Positions 13,007 through 28,400 of a stretch of 64,000 nucleotides of DNA are shown here, piece after piece. Below the pieces are notes generated by a model, which saw nothing but the letters and a program-made list of their open reading frames with translations, ran no database searches and was not told the DNA's origin. The DNA is taken from positions 245,346 to 309,345 of the forward strand of contig PUQB01000084.1 in assembly GCA_003024785.1 (NCBI GenBank), written 5' to 3'. A program made the translations under genes and the position numbers. The stretch comes from Selaginella tamariscina (lineage: Eukaryota; Streptophyta; Lycopodiopsida; Selaginellales; Selaginellaceae). Position 1 is the first letter of the stretch; every line of letters starts with the position of its first letter.

Positions 13007-16000
13007 CGCACATGCATAGTGATATATACATATTATATACTTATGCTCTCTATATTTATATTTACATACAGATATATTGATTGTTTGCCTTGTGTGTGTG
13101 TGTGTGTGTACCTGTGTACCTATGTGTGTTCATACAATCTGCAAATTCATATGTATATATAATACCTTGAGGACTTCAGGTTCTTCACTTGAACGCCACA
13201 CAAAGGTTTTAGGCGTTTGATTCGGAAATAAAAGGTCATGGTGTTGTATGTCCCCTTGACGAAGTTGCAATTTTTGTCCAAGTCTATTAACAAATACAGA
13301 ATGTGGCTGTATACGCAAGATCTGGAAAAACAACAGATAATTGGCATTATATTTTATTGAATATAATATATCAATTTATGAGCTCACCTTTGTACGTTCT
13401 GATGATAGGTCCAGTCCAACTGATAGCTTATAGTATCCACCCTCAGAATCATATGCCTTGAGATTAACAAAATCCTTCTGCAAAATCAAGTTGTCAAAAC
13501 AGTGTGTTTATCCAGATTGCTATGTGTGTAAGCAAAGAGCAATCTAAACGAGAGAGAGAGAGACTTACATTTTCTTCGAACTCACTGAATGAAAATCCGT
13601 ACTTGAAACCATTGCTGTTGGAAGTAGCTATTGAGAGCCCAATACGTGGAGAAAGCACGTCTTCAACGCGTGGAGTGCTTGGAAGTGCACCTAAAAGAGA
13701 AGTATATGCATACAGACACATACACACACAAATATATACATATAAACAGATTTTTACACACCTGTCTAAACAAACACATACCATACCCACATAGGTAATA
13801 CACATTCAAATGTATATATGTATATATGTATATATGAGTACCTAAACGCTCCAGCTGTGCATGAGGTGAAAGCATAACTGGTCCAGGAGAGTTTTCAATA
13901 ACATCAAGCACACGAATCACAGGTTGGAGCTTTGCCTTCTTCACAGACGTCGTTTGTTTACCGTTGTTTTTAACTAAACTCCTCGGGGTTAACGCCATTT
14001 CAGAACCTAAACAAATATTGTTAATTTACCATGTCCTCATATTTATGCAAATCAGACACGGACACAAGCACGCAGCATGTGTCTATATATATGTACCTTC
14101 AAGTTCGACGAGCCTATAAGATAAAGGCAGTGAAGCATCATTTGAGAGCCAGTACGGTACTAGTAATCGTACGGTCTTCGCAGCAAGTACGGAATTTCCA
14201 AAGTCATATTCCAGACTTACACGTAATCTCCTGAAGAAAAATGAATGTACTCAGAATGAATATACATTACAAAAAAACAGAATATACACTTTAAATCGGC
14301 ATCTAAAATTTATGTATGTCCAAAACTTTTAAGTCCAAGCATTACATCAACTATAAACACGCACAGACACACACAAACACCTAGATGCATACACCCACAC
14401 ACACGCACCTGTTGCTTTGTTGATGGATCATCCAAAAGCCGAGGGGAAGCTCTTCGGACCTTGAATCGTAAATGAGGACACCTTCCTGGTAATGTTAAAG
14501 TAAACATAAATACATGTGTGTGTTGGGTGTCTGTGTATGCGTGTGTGTGTGTGTGTGTGTTTCCGTTGTGCAAACACTATAAGTTAATAAAATAGCAGGC
14601 ACACACTTGTACTGGAACAATTCAATCGTCTTTTACACCACACACACACACACACGATGGTTAGAAATCAGGTATACCCGTATAAATAACTCAGTACACA
14701 TATAAAGCTAGTCTGTCTTATATATGTGTTTTCACATGCGTATATATGTTAGTTTGGGACAGATATTCGCAAACATACATAAGCATAGATATGCATAAGT
14801 ATAACACCCATGTATAGACATGCATACATATGATACATATTGCATAATACCATTTGTACCTTTTCTGGTCTCCAGCCACCCTGGGAAGCCATGTGAGGAA
14901 AATGGGCCTGCGAATATCCACAGAATATACATAAACAGACTCCCCAGCAGATGCTATTCCATGTTGTCTCTTAACGGGCCTGGCATCGTTTATTTTCTCC
15001 CAAATGATATATTCCGCGTTACATGGGAGAAGATTCTCGAATCTTAGCGGAGCATTTACTGATAACCTCCAATCGTAAATCTGTTTAATTAAAATATACA
15101 ATAAATAACAGATCACTAGTATACATATATTCAAAATAAATGCTATATATACATAAATATAGTAATAAAAAGAATAATAATTAAACATATCGGTTTTACG
15201 TCTAAACTACACGCGCGCACACACATACACACAGCAAAATCAATACAAATACAGATGCTCTATATCCGATACTCACTGTTTTATATTACACATGTCATGT
15301 ATATTTGTTGCAGAGAGAGAGAGATTGAATATGCCTGGTAATAAGTACACTTATATATTGTACTGCGTTTATATCGTTAATGCATTCATTAGGTATCATA
15401 TATATGTTTGTGTGTGTGTGTGTGTGTAGTTTAGAGAATATACCTGAGTGTTTAAATCTCCAGCTAGTATTGTTGCATCCGATTCCATAGTAAGCCAACA
15501 ATGTCCTTTGGTACTCGTCATATCAGAGGCTACGCATAGGAGGAGCTGCTCTTTCTTTTCAAGTTGTCCGAGTGTATATTCCGGCGCGGATATGCCGCTC
15601 CTCGTCGGCTTGAGTGATTTTCTGGGTGTTGATGATGTGGAATTTGGTGATGACATGGGACTCAGATCTGCTACGGTACGACCCATAGATAACTGACTTC
15701 TTCTAAATAAATATCAAAACATATATCAATATAGATATTAATCAAAACATTGAAATATTAACTATTATGAACAGCTTATATGAAACCTAATTAAGTTTTA
15801 TCCCGATCAGAAAAGAAACAGTCCTATATAATGCAAGTGTATGGATGTGTGTGCGTATACGTGCATGTGTAGAGAGAGAGAGAGTTCACGTATAAAAACC
15901 GTGTTAGAGTCTTTTTCTTTACATACGTGTACATACATACAAATACATAGGCATGCACAAATACAGACATGCATGCATACATATGCACTTGAGTTCATAC

Positions 16001-18683
16001 ATATGTATAGACATACCTGAGATAGTCGCGGGGCGAACTTGTGCACAGTAATCCGCTTGATGTGCGGAACTAGCAAGAGGAAGCTGCAAAAGACAGCCAG
16101 GTTGGACAATCCCAACAATCTCCCGTTTATGAGACTTCTTGTTGTCCGGAATGCGTTGCCTTGTCCGTACCCAGCGACGCCGCCGTACAAAGTCAAAGGT
16201 TGAACGCTTGGATGCCTTCGATTGCGTGGGAAGATTCCTTATGCTTTGGAAATCGGGACCGTAGAACCATCCATCTCGATCCACGTTCCTGAAGTGTCTA
16301 TTGTCCAGTCTGATGTCCATATCCATGCAGGTGGCAACTGCATTTTTAGCATTTCCTAGAAACATAGAATTGTTAGTTATGAATATATATGTACATGGCG
16401 TACAAATGCCGTGTGTATATGTAAGGTGATGTATGTGTGTTCGTATATGTATATTTCGTATGTGCGTCTGTGAGTACATGCATATCGCACTGCACGTAAG
16501 TGAGAAACGTGTATGTATACATAATAAGGTTGATAACAGTAATATAGAAATGATGTATCTGTGTTTATGTAGCATATATGAGACTTGTATTATCTATTGA
16601 GAGAGAAGTATACAGACCATATAAGCATAGAGAGGGATATACATGAAATAATAAAGCATGTACATAATGCAAACACTAAGTAGAGATAGATAGATATAAA
16701 TATCCTAAGTTTTATATGTATTATCTGCCGAATGTATTACTTGCGCGGGCGCGTTTGTGTGTGTGTGGAGAGAGAGAGATTGAGAGAGGGAGAGGGAGAG
16801 GGAGAGAGAGAGTTACACACGCATATATACAGATGTATGCTATGAAGACCTACAAAAGCAAAGAAAAACACGCACGCAGGTGCATGCCTGTTTTATATAC
16901 CTGAGATGATTCTGAGTAATTGCGTGTGCTCCATCGCCCAGGATCAGTCGGAATAAGATGTCCAGGCCATTTGCTACCCCATCCAGCTAAAGGCTGGTAT
17001 CTCTGATTCTCAAAACACTCCACCTCAACTCTAGTAGCATCATCTAAGAAAAGTACACAGTATATAATAATCTCTCTCTCTCTCTCTCTCTCTCTGTGCG
17101 TGTATTAATTACCTTGGGAGGAGGTAACACCTTCAACCTCATCTGGTGTATGAAGCAACGTAAAAGGACAAACAGCAACCTCCAAAGCGATATCCGTGTT
17201 ATTTGAAACCACAAGAAGGCTTCTAAACATTGCAACTTTCCGTCCCTCGCTCATAAATACGTCCACCGCTATTTGCTGCTAGTTAACAATGCAATTTCAC
17301 TTTTATTAATTATTATCAATTTATTAATTTGCTATAATATGTGCAACATGTATCTAACACCTTTGTGTGTGTGTGTGTATGCTATGTACATATAGATACA
17401 GCTATTCAATCCTATAGACACATACACGCGTCTGCATGTTTGAATGCGACTTAAAGCAGTAACTTACGTAATTGTGTATAGTGTATTAGTTACTACAATT
17501 AGCTACTAAGCAATTTAGGAATACATATATAAATATTCCTATGTATATTATATCCTATGCTCCTACATATATAAATATAAAATTTAGTTTAGTATATACA
17601 TATAAAAAAGCAAAAAAAAACGTTAGCACTAACTAGTATATTAGCGTACACAGCAGACTTGTCTTACAATACTAGATTAATTAGCGAATAACACTGTATA
17701 AGTACGTACAGTTGCATGTTATTCTAAGATAATACTATGCAATATTCCTGATATATGCAGTATAGAACATACATATGTATATATAAAAACATATTACATC
17801 ATACACAATTACCTGACTTCCAACATTCTTGGGAATTGTTGTTAGAGGAAGAACACATCTTAGGCTTTCCCATGGACCGTCAGGATTGCAGGAAAATAAT
17901 AAACCAAAGTCCTTAGTATTTAATTTTCCTCCTTTTCACGTCTCCAGTCGGGTGACGTGGAGAAAAAGTACAGCTGGACTGCCACGTTGCCACAGTCGTC
18001 TGTTTCTGGGCTCACTATACTCGTTTGAGACTGCAAAACAAGCATTATATATTGTGTATATAATAGATATTAAGTACACACACATACATGAGCATATACG
18101 TACCCGTTTTCGAGGAGGTCTTAAATTAAGCACTTTTGCTTGTGCAAGTGGCCAGGACTCTTGATTAATAGATTGTCTTACAAGTTTCCAAAGCGATGAA
18201 GGCTGTGAAACTTTCTGACTGCTCTCTTCTTTCACAGGAAGTGAAAGAATCCCCACAGCCTCTCCTGCAATTAATTAACAACTTATGAGTTATTAATTAC
18301 AAAGAAATCAGCAGAAAAGTAGTATATTATACTACAATTATAATTATCTATTAGCGTCATTCAAAATAATGTAGTATAATTTGTACATTAACACTTCTAT
18401 TTATATATATTGCGTTTGTCTGTGTGTAATGATGTTACCTTTGCCACATCTTGCAGCTTGGTTTGTGACGACCACCTCCAAATTTACAGAGCCCTTCAAA
18501 TAAAAGAATCATTTATGACCAGTAATATAAATATGCCCAACAATTTGGTAAAAACTGATTTATCCACGTAACATGACATTACAAGTACAGATCACTTCAT
18601 ATACTAACAATAATAGTGCATACATATAGTTATAACATAGACATAGGATTATCTATGTGGTGTGCACCGAGTATTCAGTGTGC

Positions 18684-18734
<51 letters not shown>

Positions 18735-20064
18735 GTATGGACTGTGCGCGGACTCGTGCGTGTGAGCGCCATTGACACAGATAATAGCTATATTTACGCA
18801 CGAATGTGCACACAAACAGATACATTTGTAAGTTAATATATGTTGAATCGTATATAATAGATACACAACTACCACTTCAAATTATCTTTGCATGCGTGAA
18901 TGTGTACACACACACACGCATAATACATTACACACATATATAATATACGTACCTGTGTAGGAACTTCGAATATGAACACTTCATTCCATTTGGCAGAAGC
19001 CCTTGAAGAGGACTGCTCGTATGGACGCACACATCGTGATCTTGCGCTTTGTGGTAGTGCTTTTTGATCCTCAGGAAACTGTTTGGCGGTCACTAAACGA
19101 AGTGCACATAGAAAATCCGGACAATTACCGTCATCTTTCACTGGTAAAGCCTGTAAAATACCACAAAAAAATAGATTAATTACCAAGCCATTATCCTCCT
19201 CATTTCTAGGTATAGTCCAGTCTATTAAAGTTCATATGTCTGTATTATATAATCTAGTATGGAATAAGTACTTCAAGTAGACAATAAATAGATACGTATA
19301 TGTAATTTGTTCACAGAGATACACGTACGCGCGCGCGCATAGTGAAATTGTTGGATATATACAAAAGATTGCCTTCGCTACCACACCTATATAACTATTA
19401 TAACTAGCATTTGCAGAAATGTGTATGTATTTTTATAGACAGACACACATCATAGTTCAGTATAGAGGTTGTACGTACTCGTACGCTTATGCAATAACTA
19501 GTATATTTTGCGTTAGATTAGTATATAATTAAGATAGTTAGTTTACCTTTGCTTCAAGTACATAAACAGCAACAAACTGGCGGGATATTCTTTTCTGAAG
19601 ACCACTTCCTAATTTGTCAGGAAAATTTGGAGGTGGCAATGGAACTGTACACGTTTCACCCTCATGTAGAAGTTCAACAGTGTCGAATCCACTCCTAAAC
19701 AAAAATAATTGATATTGATTTTTACATCAGGACATAAACGGTACGCACCAATCAATAGTTGGTCCTCTCTCTCTCTCTCACCCAACACACATACCTGAAA
19801 CTCCTGAGATAAAGATCACAATATAGCTTGTTTTCAATCACAAGCTTTTCATAGTCATCGTCTTCTAAAGCTGCCTTTCCCGTAAAACCTTCTTTATAAT
19901 CGGTTTTCTCCTGCAAATAGATATACTTATGATACTGAGGAGAATTATGTAACAGACCATAACGTAAACAGCTTGATCTACACGAATATATATCATAATG
20001 TTGCTAAATTAAACTAATATGGTGTAAATAGCTGATATCTCAATTAATAAAAGTAAATGTGAAT

Positions 20065-20157
<93 letters not shown>

Positions 20158-21771
20158 TGAAACACACATACGCATACACATATAATTGAAACACACATAC
20201 ATATTTTAATATATATTACCAAACGCATTGCCTCCAAAGCTTGTTCTTCAGACTCAGTCTGTTTTCTCCAAGCAACCATGGCTCCTATTAATGCTTCTAA
20301 GCTGGCTGATGTGATGTTTAAGTTAACCGTATTGGCTGCAGTTATTCTAATACGTCTTCCAACTTTTAGTGTTGCCTCTGATTCCGCATCATAATACTCA
20401 TACCTGGAAAATAATAAATGAATAACATAAATCATTTATATTATATCTTATAGTCAAAATTTAATTTACAGTATACTAAAATAAGACCAAAATAAACAAA
20501 TAATACAGTAATTACGTATTTATATTAGTTGACCATTCCTATATAATAAATTATATAGCTATGTATGTATTTCATTTTATGTATACCATATTTATAGCGT
20601 TGATATCACATAAACGCAGACCAAGTAGCTATATAGTTATACAAGTTAGATGAACTAATTATGTATGTATCTCTTAACTTGCATGATAATGCACTTACAC
20701 ACACAATTGGAAAAACCTTAATAAAGAATAATCCGTCTTGAAGGTGTTTTGATATATACTACAACTTTTAGTACGATAACACTATTAAGATTATGGTCTT
20801 AATACCTATAGTAATACTTACTTTAAAATTCCGTCAAAAGGCTCGACCAATGGTTCCCATGCATCAAGCCCAGCGTTGAATGTTGAAGCAGCGATTGATG
20901 TCAAAGCTACTGCATTTAACGCATCTGGCCGACCGTGTGCAGCTAAATTAACCCCGGTTAATGTCGCATTAATAAGAGGAGTAGCCTGTAATTAACTTAT
21001 GAGAGAGAGAGAGAGAGTTATACTACATGTGTATATGTGTAAATGTTTGTAGAAATGAATAGCTTATAGAAAATTACATTGTTACTGTGATACGTGGCTC
21101 TAATATATATGTATTTGCAAGAAATATAAAATCTAAAGTAAGTAAAAAACTAAGAATACATGTATTATGTGTTCATACATTTGCATATTCGAGCAAACAT
21201 GTAAACATCTGAAATAATATATGGATAACTTATTACAACAATAACATAAAACACAATTGACTAAAATGAAGTTCAAATGACTACCTACAAAGTACTATAA
21301 TTGTAATGTATACATAAGAGAGACATATGTATTAAAATATATAATGATATATCATATTGTAAGTATATACACAAGTTCTATTGTATAATCATACTAATAC
21401 ATGTCTCTGCACAGTATTATGAGCATACTCATCTATAAAACCTGTTAAATGTCATATTATGAAAGGCTCGATACTAGTTATTATGATAATAAATAAGGAA
21501 ACTTAAATTATACTATGTAGATACATTTATATAATTTGCATGCGTATATATATCAGATGTGTGTGTGTAGCCACTAAGTAATACCATGCCAGAAAGGTCG
21601 TCCACAACAGTTACCGATAGCCTGCCAACTTTCATTTCAGCCGTCAGATTCTCTCGAACTTTGGGCCGTCCAGTTTCTGCCAGAAAATAAGCCATTCGTG
21701 TAGGAGGCCTCTTTAAATCAGCACGAGCAATGAACGTGTTTGCCTGCATTATATCAGCGTGTGGGTGTACA

Positions 21772-21806
<35 letters not shown>

Positions 21807-21891
21807 CATACAGGTACATATAAATACATGAATCAACGTCTTCTGAAACAACAGTATAATGCATTACCTAAGCAAAGGCATCACATCCAAG

Positions 21892-21933
<42 letters not shown>

Positions 21934-23765
21934 GCTCCAAATAAATTGTAAGTGTGAAAAACTGACCTGATTCTCAACCTTCCACAGACAGCAGCTGTTA
22001 CCACCACGGCTACCTATGTAACTCCAAACAGGCCGCCGTGAAAGGCTTCCTTGACTTACAAGATCCTGTAATTTAAGTAATTAAGCAACCTTAATGTATT
22101 GCTATACTTGAATGTGTTATTAGCAGTCTGTGTGTGTGTGTGTGTGTGTGAAGACATATTTTACTTCTAAGCTGATATACAGCTTACCATTCTGACGCAT
22201 CTAACCATGTCGAGAGGAGGAACATCCGGCGTTGTAGTTGCTACACAGCCTGAGTTACCAAAAGAGAAGACGGTTAAAACCTGTTATTGCTCTCATATTG
22301 TATGTAGCAGTTAAATGAAGTCGCCGATCATCTTCTTAACGTAACTTATATAGTTTACATTAAATTAAGCATAATCAGATTTAAACTCAATTTAATTTAA
22401 GTATATTCTTGAAATGTAAACCAAGCATGGCAAGTATATATAATTACGTGTATGTATGCACCTATAGATAGTATTATGTAATCTACTATATTTCTGAATA
22501 TAAATATACTAGAATATATGTACACACACACACACACATGTAGACGTACCTAAAGCAACGTAAGCCAGCAGGGGCAGTGGGTAACCATATATATACATCC
22601 TCTAAGCCTCTTCCACATATGTGAACTCTTTGCTGAATCTAATTGGTTTACAGAGTCTGCCTGTTCCATCGTCACGTAAAACCAGCCCAATAGCTGGTGG
22701 CTCCAACCTGATTAAAGAAGGAAGGTCAATTCAGAAAAATAATCTCAGTCAATACTTATATTTAACAAATATCAGCCTACACTAAGCACACTTAACCATA
22801 TTCATAAGTCTATGAAGTACATTATATCATACATGTATTATTCTTAGTGGTTATGTATCATATAACATCTATGCTTACATATAAAACGAACTGTATAAAA
22901 TATACGAGAGTAATAGATCGTATATTAATATGTATTTATGATGTATACATTAAACGCTTCATACACTTACCCATCCACAATACTATCGCCAACTATTGTA
23001 TATCCAGCAGTTGCTATGGGCCTCCAGATAGAAACAATACGTCTTGTTTCCGTGCCTCTGTCCCACCATAGCCTTTCAAACTGTGGCGTTGTTAAAGAAT
23101 TTCTGCCACTTCTTTGATCACCTCGGAAAGTACTTGTTCTCTGCACGACCTGTTTAACAACATCATTAAGATTTGCGTGAAGGTTATGCGTCGTAGCATG
23201 TACATAGAACTTATACTACTGTGATGTATATACATTACCTCATGTGCATATACAATAACTACACGCATGATACACACAAACAACACACACACACACAACA
23301 CAATGTAACACCCTAACATATTACACAAACAGAGAGTACCTTTACTTCAACAGCGTCATCTGATTTTTCAGTGTTACATTGCTTAAATGACTAAGAACGA
23401 GCCGACGTAAGTCGTAGATTATTTCTTTTGGTGGAGGTTGAATAGAAGATCGCACAAAGAATGAAGCTACTGAGTTTCCCACTCTCCATATACTACACCC
23501 ATTTGTATAATCCCTGTTTATATAGAAAAATATTTAGGTAAAAGTATAATATATACTACAATGTTGCTATATACTTTTTATACAGTAATACTTTTGCGTT
23601 CGTGTGTTTACTAGTTTATATACACCCACATTATACTACCCCAGAACACAAATTATAGTTAGAAAAAAAAAATTGCATAGATACGATATTTGTACTGTAT
23701 ACAGTAACTGTATAGACTATATAATACAAAGTCACTTATGTAAGTATACAATATGTACTAAACTT

Positions 23766-23796
<31 letters not shown>

Positions 23797-24126
23797 GTAC
23801 ATATAATCAGTGTTTGTGTGTGTGTGTGCTTGTGTGGGGGATGTACGTACCTATCACCAGGAGGAACAAATAATATGCAATCTGTAATTGCCACGAGGTG
23901 AGTAAGTCCGTACGCACACAGTAAACAGTATTTGGTGGGGGAGAAGAATATCCCCTCTCAGCTATACAGCCTATAGCAGAATATCCTTCTGGAGCAATAG
24001 GCAACCATACACAACAAGGTTCCTGAAACGAGAAGTCACGTATTATTTCAGTTTATTAACTATTGTTAACTAGTAACTTTATATTATGCAAATTAATATT
24101 AAAGTATCTATAATAAATAAGCTAGT

Positions 24127-24179
<53 letters not shown>

Positions 24180-25398
24180 ACCTCATCTGGAGAACTGCTT
24201 CCATAAGAATTCCATAATAGCTCAAAACGAATAGGCTGTTTAACACGGTGATGTGAGTTAAATATTGCTACTACACCTTGAGAGGGGGGTGCAGTTCTGT
24301 AAAAATAAATATAAGCATTTGTTAGAATATAATACTCAAAAAATATAGTGAATATACATGTATACTATATCTGATATATATTTTTTATATGTGTCTACCA
24401 TATAGTATTTTAACTACGTATGTAAAGTATATATTAATTTTAAACAAACTTACCCGGAAATTGCGCAGTCACTTAAAATGACGTAACCAGGTGGAGCTCT
24501 AGGTCTCCAAAAGGTGACTTCCAAAGAAGAACTACTACCTGTAAAATCATAAATACACAGTCTGTATGTGCGTGCGTGTGTGCTGCAATGAATAAATGTG
24601 TGTGTGTGTGTGTGTGTGTGTGTTGCAAAGAATAAAATGCTAGGATAAGATATAGTAGTAACTGCAAAAATGACGTGTATACATAATCACATATAGCTTT
24701 GTAGAATGTGTACATATAGATATGTAGTATATAGATATAAACGACATAGAAATGCTAGCTTTGTGTGTTCTAGCTTTATTAATAATTACCTGGTTTGTTA
24801 ACCCATATTCTGTCAAAATGCGTGCACCGATATAATACACCACGATCAAACTGAAACCTAGCAACGGCGTCGTCATGCAAACGGAGCCCCAAACGCAGAA
24901 CGTTAAAAGAAGGACGAAGGAATATGTCCGTAGTTGTGACAAGAATATTCGATTTCCCCTGTGAGCATAAATACTCTGCCGAGATGTCCAAAGGGTCCAA
25001 AATTGTAACTCCTGAGCTGTTCTCAATCGTTATGCCCTTTAAAAAGCTTCTTATCCATTTGTTCTCCCCTTTTACCGCGAGCCTGTACATAAAAGCACGT
25101 ATATCCAGTCCGTATATAATGTGTGTATGTGTGTTTATCTAATATACAGAAGCATAAATAAGAAGCTCAGGTAGTAGTCACATCCTTTGCATGAAAGTAT
25201 GCCATGTGTACACATTATATTTATGCACGTGGATAGACATGTTGCAGTTATAATTATATACTTGGTTTATGTACGCACTATGTGTATATTGAAGCAACAC
25301 CGATGCATATACTAAACTATATATTTATAAATTCGTACACATAAGATATGCATATATAGTACTCATGTATGTGTGTGTGTCTACACACACACACACAC

Positions 25399-25436
<38 letters not shown>

Positions 25437-28400
25437 CACATAAATGTACATATAAAATTCAGAGACCACACACACACATATATCTGTGTGTGTGTGTGGT
25501 GGGGCGGAGGGGGGTGGGTATGTATATAAACAAGGATGACATACATGAGATTGAAATCCATCTTTGCTCGTAGAAGCTGTTCCTGTCGAGACATAGTTGA
25601 AGAAGACCATTTAGTAGTATCATAGAACGTCAGTTCCGGTGCCACAATCTGAAAACACAAAGTATAAAACACGTACATCAACAGACACGTATAAACACAA
25701 TATAACTTTTGCTAACTAATGCCTTGACTATGCGTAGTTCGCTAGCATCTTTGCAACTGCACGCAAACGCGTGCACACAAGCGCACACGAACACGTATAA
25801 CATCTGAACATAATTTTAAAAGCACAACACACACATGCATGCACGCGCACACACACTTTAAATCATAATAGTGAGTTTAAGCTCCCTGTTAGCATCACAT
25901 GCAAACGCACCCACGCACCTGTACGTCTAGAAGAAAATCTTGCGTGGAATCTCCGTGGTCGCTAAGTCGAGGGCTACCAGGAGCAAGTGTGTTCGTCTCA
26001 TCATCAACCACAGTAGTTACATCGTCATCCTCACTTTCAAATGACACATTATCTTCTGGAGATAAACTGTAACCAGCTCCACTCTCTAGTCTTATACACT
26101 CGTGAATACGATCTCCATTCTGCAAATAATAAGCTCATGTATAAGTGTCTATATGATAAGTATATATAATCCATAACCATTGTGTAATATATGGAACATC
26201 CACATACATATACACAAATTTTCCATACATAATATACGGATATACTACAATTATACATATATAAATACCTTGATCTTCACGTTCCTAAACCGGAGATTCT
26301 TGGAATATCCCACAAGAATAACCGGTTCAATAGTGGCTCCAGCATAATCTTCATCCAGTTGAATATCCAGAGTCTTCCCACATCCATCGTATACAAACTC
26401 GTCAATATGTGGAGCATCCGCAATAAGCTGTTTCTCTGTAGATAATTTAACAACACGCTCACGTTGCTCGTAAACCGGATGTTTCAAACGAATATGCTCT
26501 ATCCCTGCCGCATATTAAAAAATTAATTCCATATGCAGCAATATATGTATTTATATATTGGTACACCGTAAATAACTATAGTACCTATAACACTAGCTAG
26601 ATACTAACAGTTATTACTACACAACCACATATGTATCTATGTATAATACATAGCATAATTCTAGAAATACTGTAGTCAGTGTAACATTTGAATATAGTAA
26701 ATTCTAATTACTTACCTTTGCCATATATGAGTGTATCTTGTTCAGAAGAGGCTGCTGTGGATGGTAAGAAGAACTGGCTAACTTCAAGAAGAAAATCTAC
26801 CACTACTAAAAGCCTGGGCCTTTGCATGCGTACCACGACTGTTTGTGCTTGTGGTTTTAATCGTATGTCCATGACCAGCATAGTTAAACGCGCTGTTACA
26901 CAGTTTACTGTTAATATATGATAAATATGTTTATAATATATAATTTTAAAATGTTATATATTTCCGTACAATAATTAGTTTTGTGTCGATTAGAATTGTA
27001 AAGCATAATTTAACCATAATCTTTCTTTTCTCAAGAAAAATGTGTGTGTGTTGCGAAAATGCAATTACTTAAGAGTCTCTGTCTAGAAATCTGTCTCTAT
27101 ATCTGTTGTGTCTATATATAGATGTATGACGATATATTATGGGTATATAAATGCATAATATGTGTATATCGTATGGATACATCTATACAAAAAGAAACAT
27201 AACTAGGTGTATGTGTATAGATAATATATATACCAGCTGACTGCTCCATCTCAGTAACAGAACCAAACATCATACGCATCTCAGCATTTGTTCCAGGTCG
27301 AAGATCCACAACTGACAGCTTTGGGAGTGTTACATATATATCAGCGTCTAACGTTGATGCAGATCGATAACCCAGCCAGAAGCCGTGTATCTGAAAATAA
27401 GCATACCGACATGTCGATATAGACGCGTGCAGAGTATCTGCATATATATGATATACACGTGTGCGCGTGTGTCTCTCTGAAGATACATATACATAGACAA
27501 ACATGCATCGATTACCTCAACACGAGCAAGAGGAGATTCACGTTCAATGCCTTTAATGAGCTCGAGTTCTGCATACTTCACGTCGACCATGATCCAAACC
27601 TATATAATAAACAACGTATAGCTTAGTGATCAAAAAGTAATGTAATTTATTCATAATGACCTACATACTATTATTACCCACGCTTATCTGTAGTACACTT
27701 AAATGGGTTAACACATATATAGAATACGATATTACATTGACTTCTATATATATTTACCTTTGTGAAATATGCTTGTGCTTCACGTGATTGTTCCTCGAGC
27801 TCAACAGATTTGAATGGTGCACCATCCTGCTCATCAGACTCGCTTGACGAGGCAGATTCCCTGAAGTTTTGAGGAATATCCGCTTCTTCAAATACGTTTG
27901 TAGCCGCACAATCAATGATTACCAAATACTCACGGTCCGACATCACTCCACATAATTTTTGCACCTAGAACAGTAAGAGTGAATTAGGAAATTACATCTA
28001 TACATAAAACACATATATAGTGTAAATAAAGTATGTATACAGACACGTACATACTAAATACATGACAATACAAATATAGCTTATGGTACAAATACAAATG
28101 TGTACAGATACTGTCGTATGTACCTACTGAGTTATATCGTCTTGAGGTTATGTCATATGTCATACATGGATTACACTCAAACGTGGTCGACGTACATAGA
28201 GAGACAGATTATATATTTCCCGTGTCTGCGGCTTCTAATGATCTCCAGGTAGATTTATAAACATATATATATACATATTATATACAAATACATAGATAGC
28301 ATACTGTATAAATACATGCATACATAAACACAGTATATGGACTTGTACTATATCCACATGTACACACCTACATGATGCCGATAAACGCGTGCTTGTGTGC

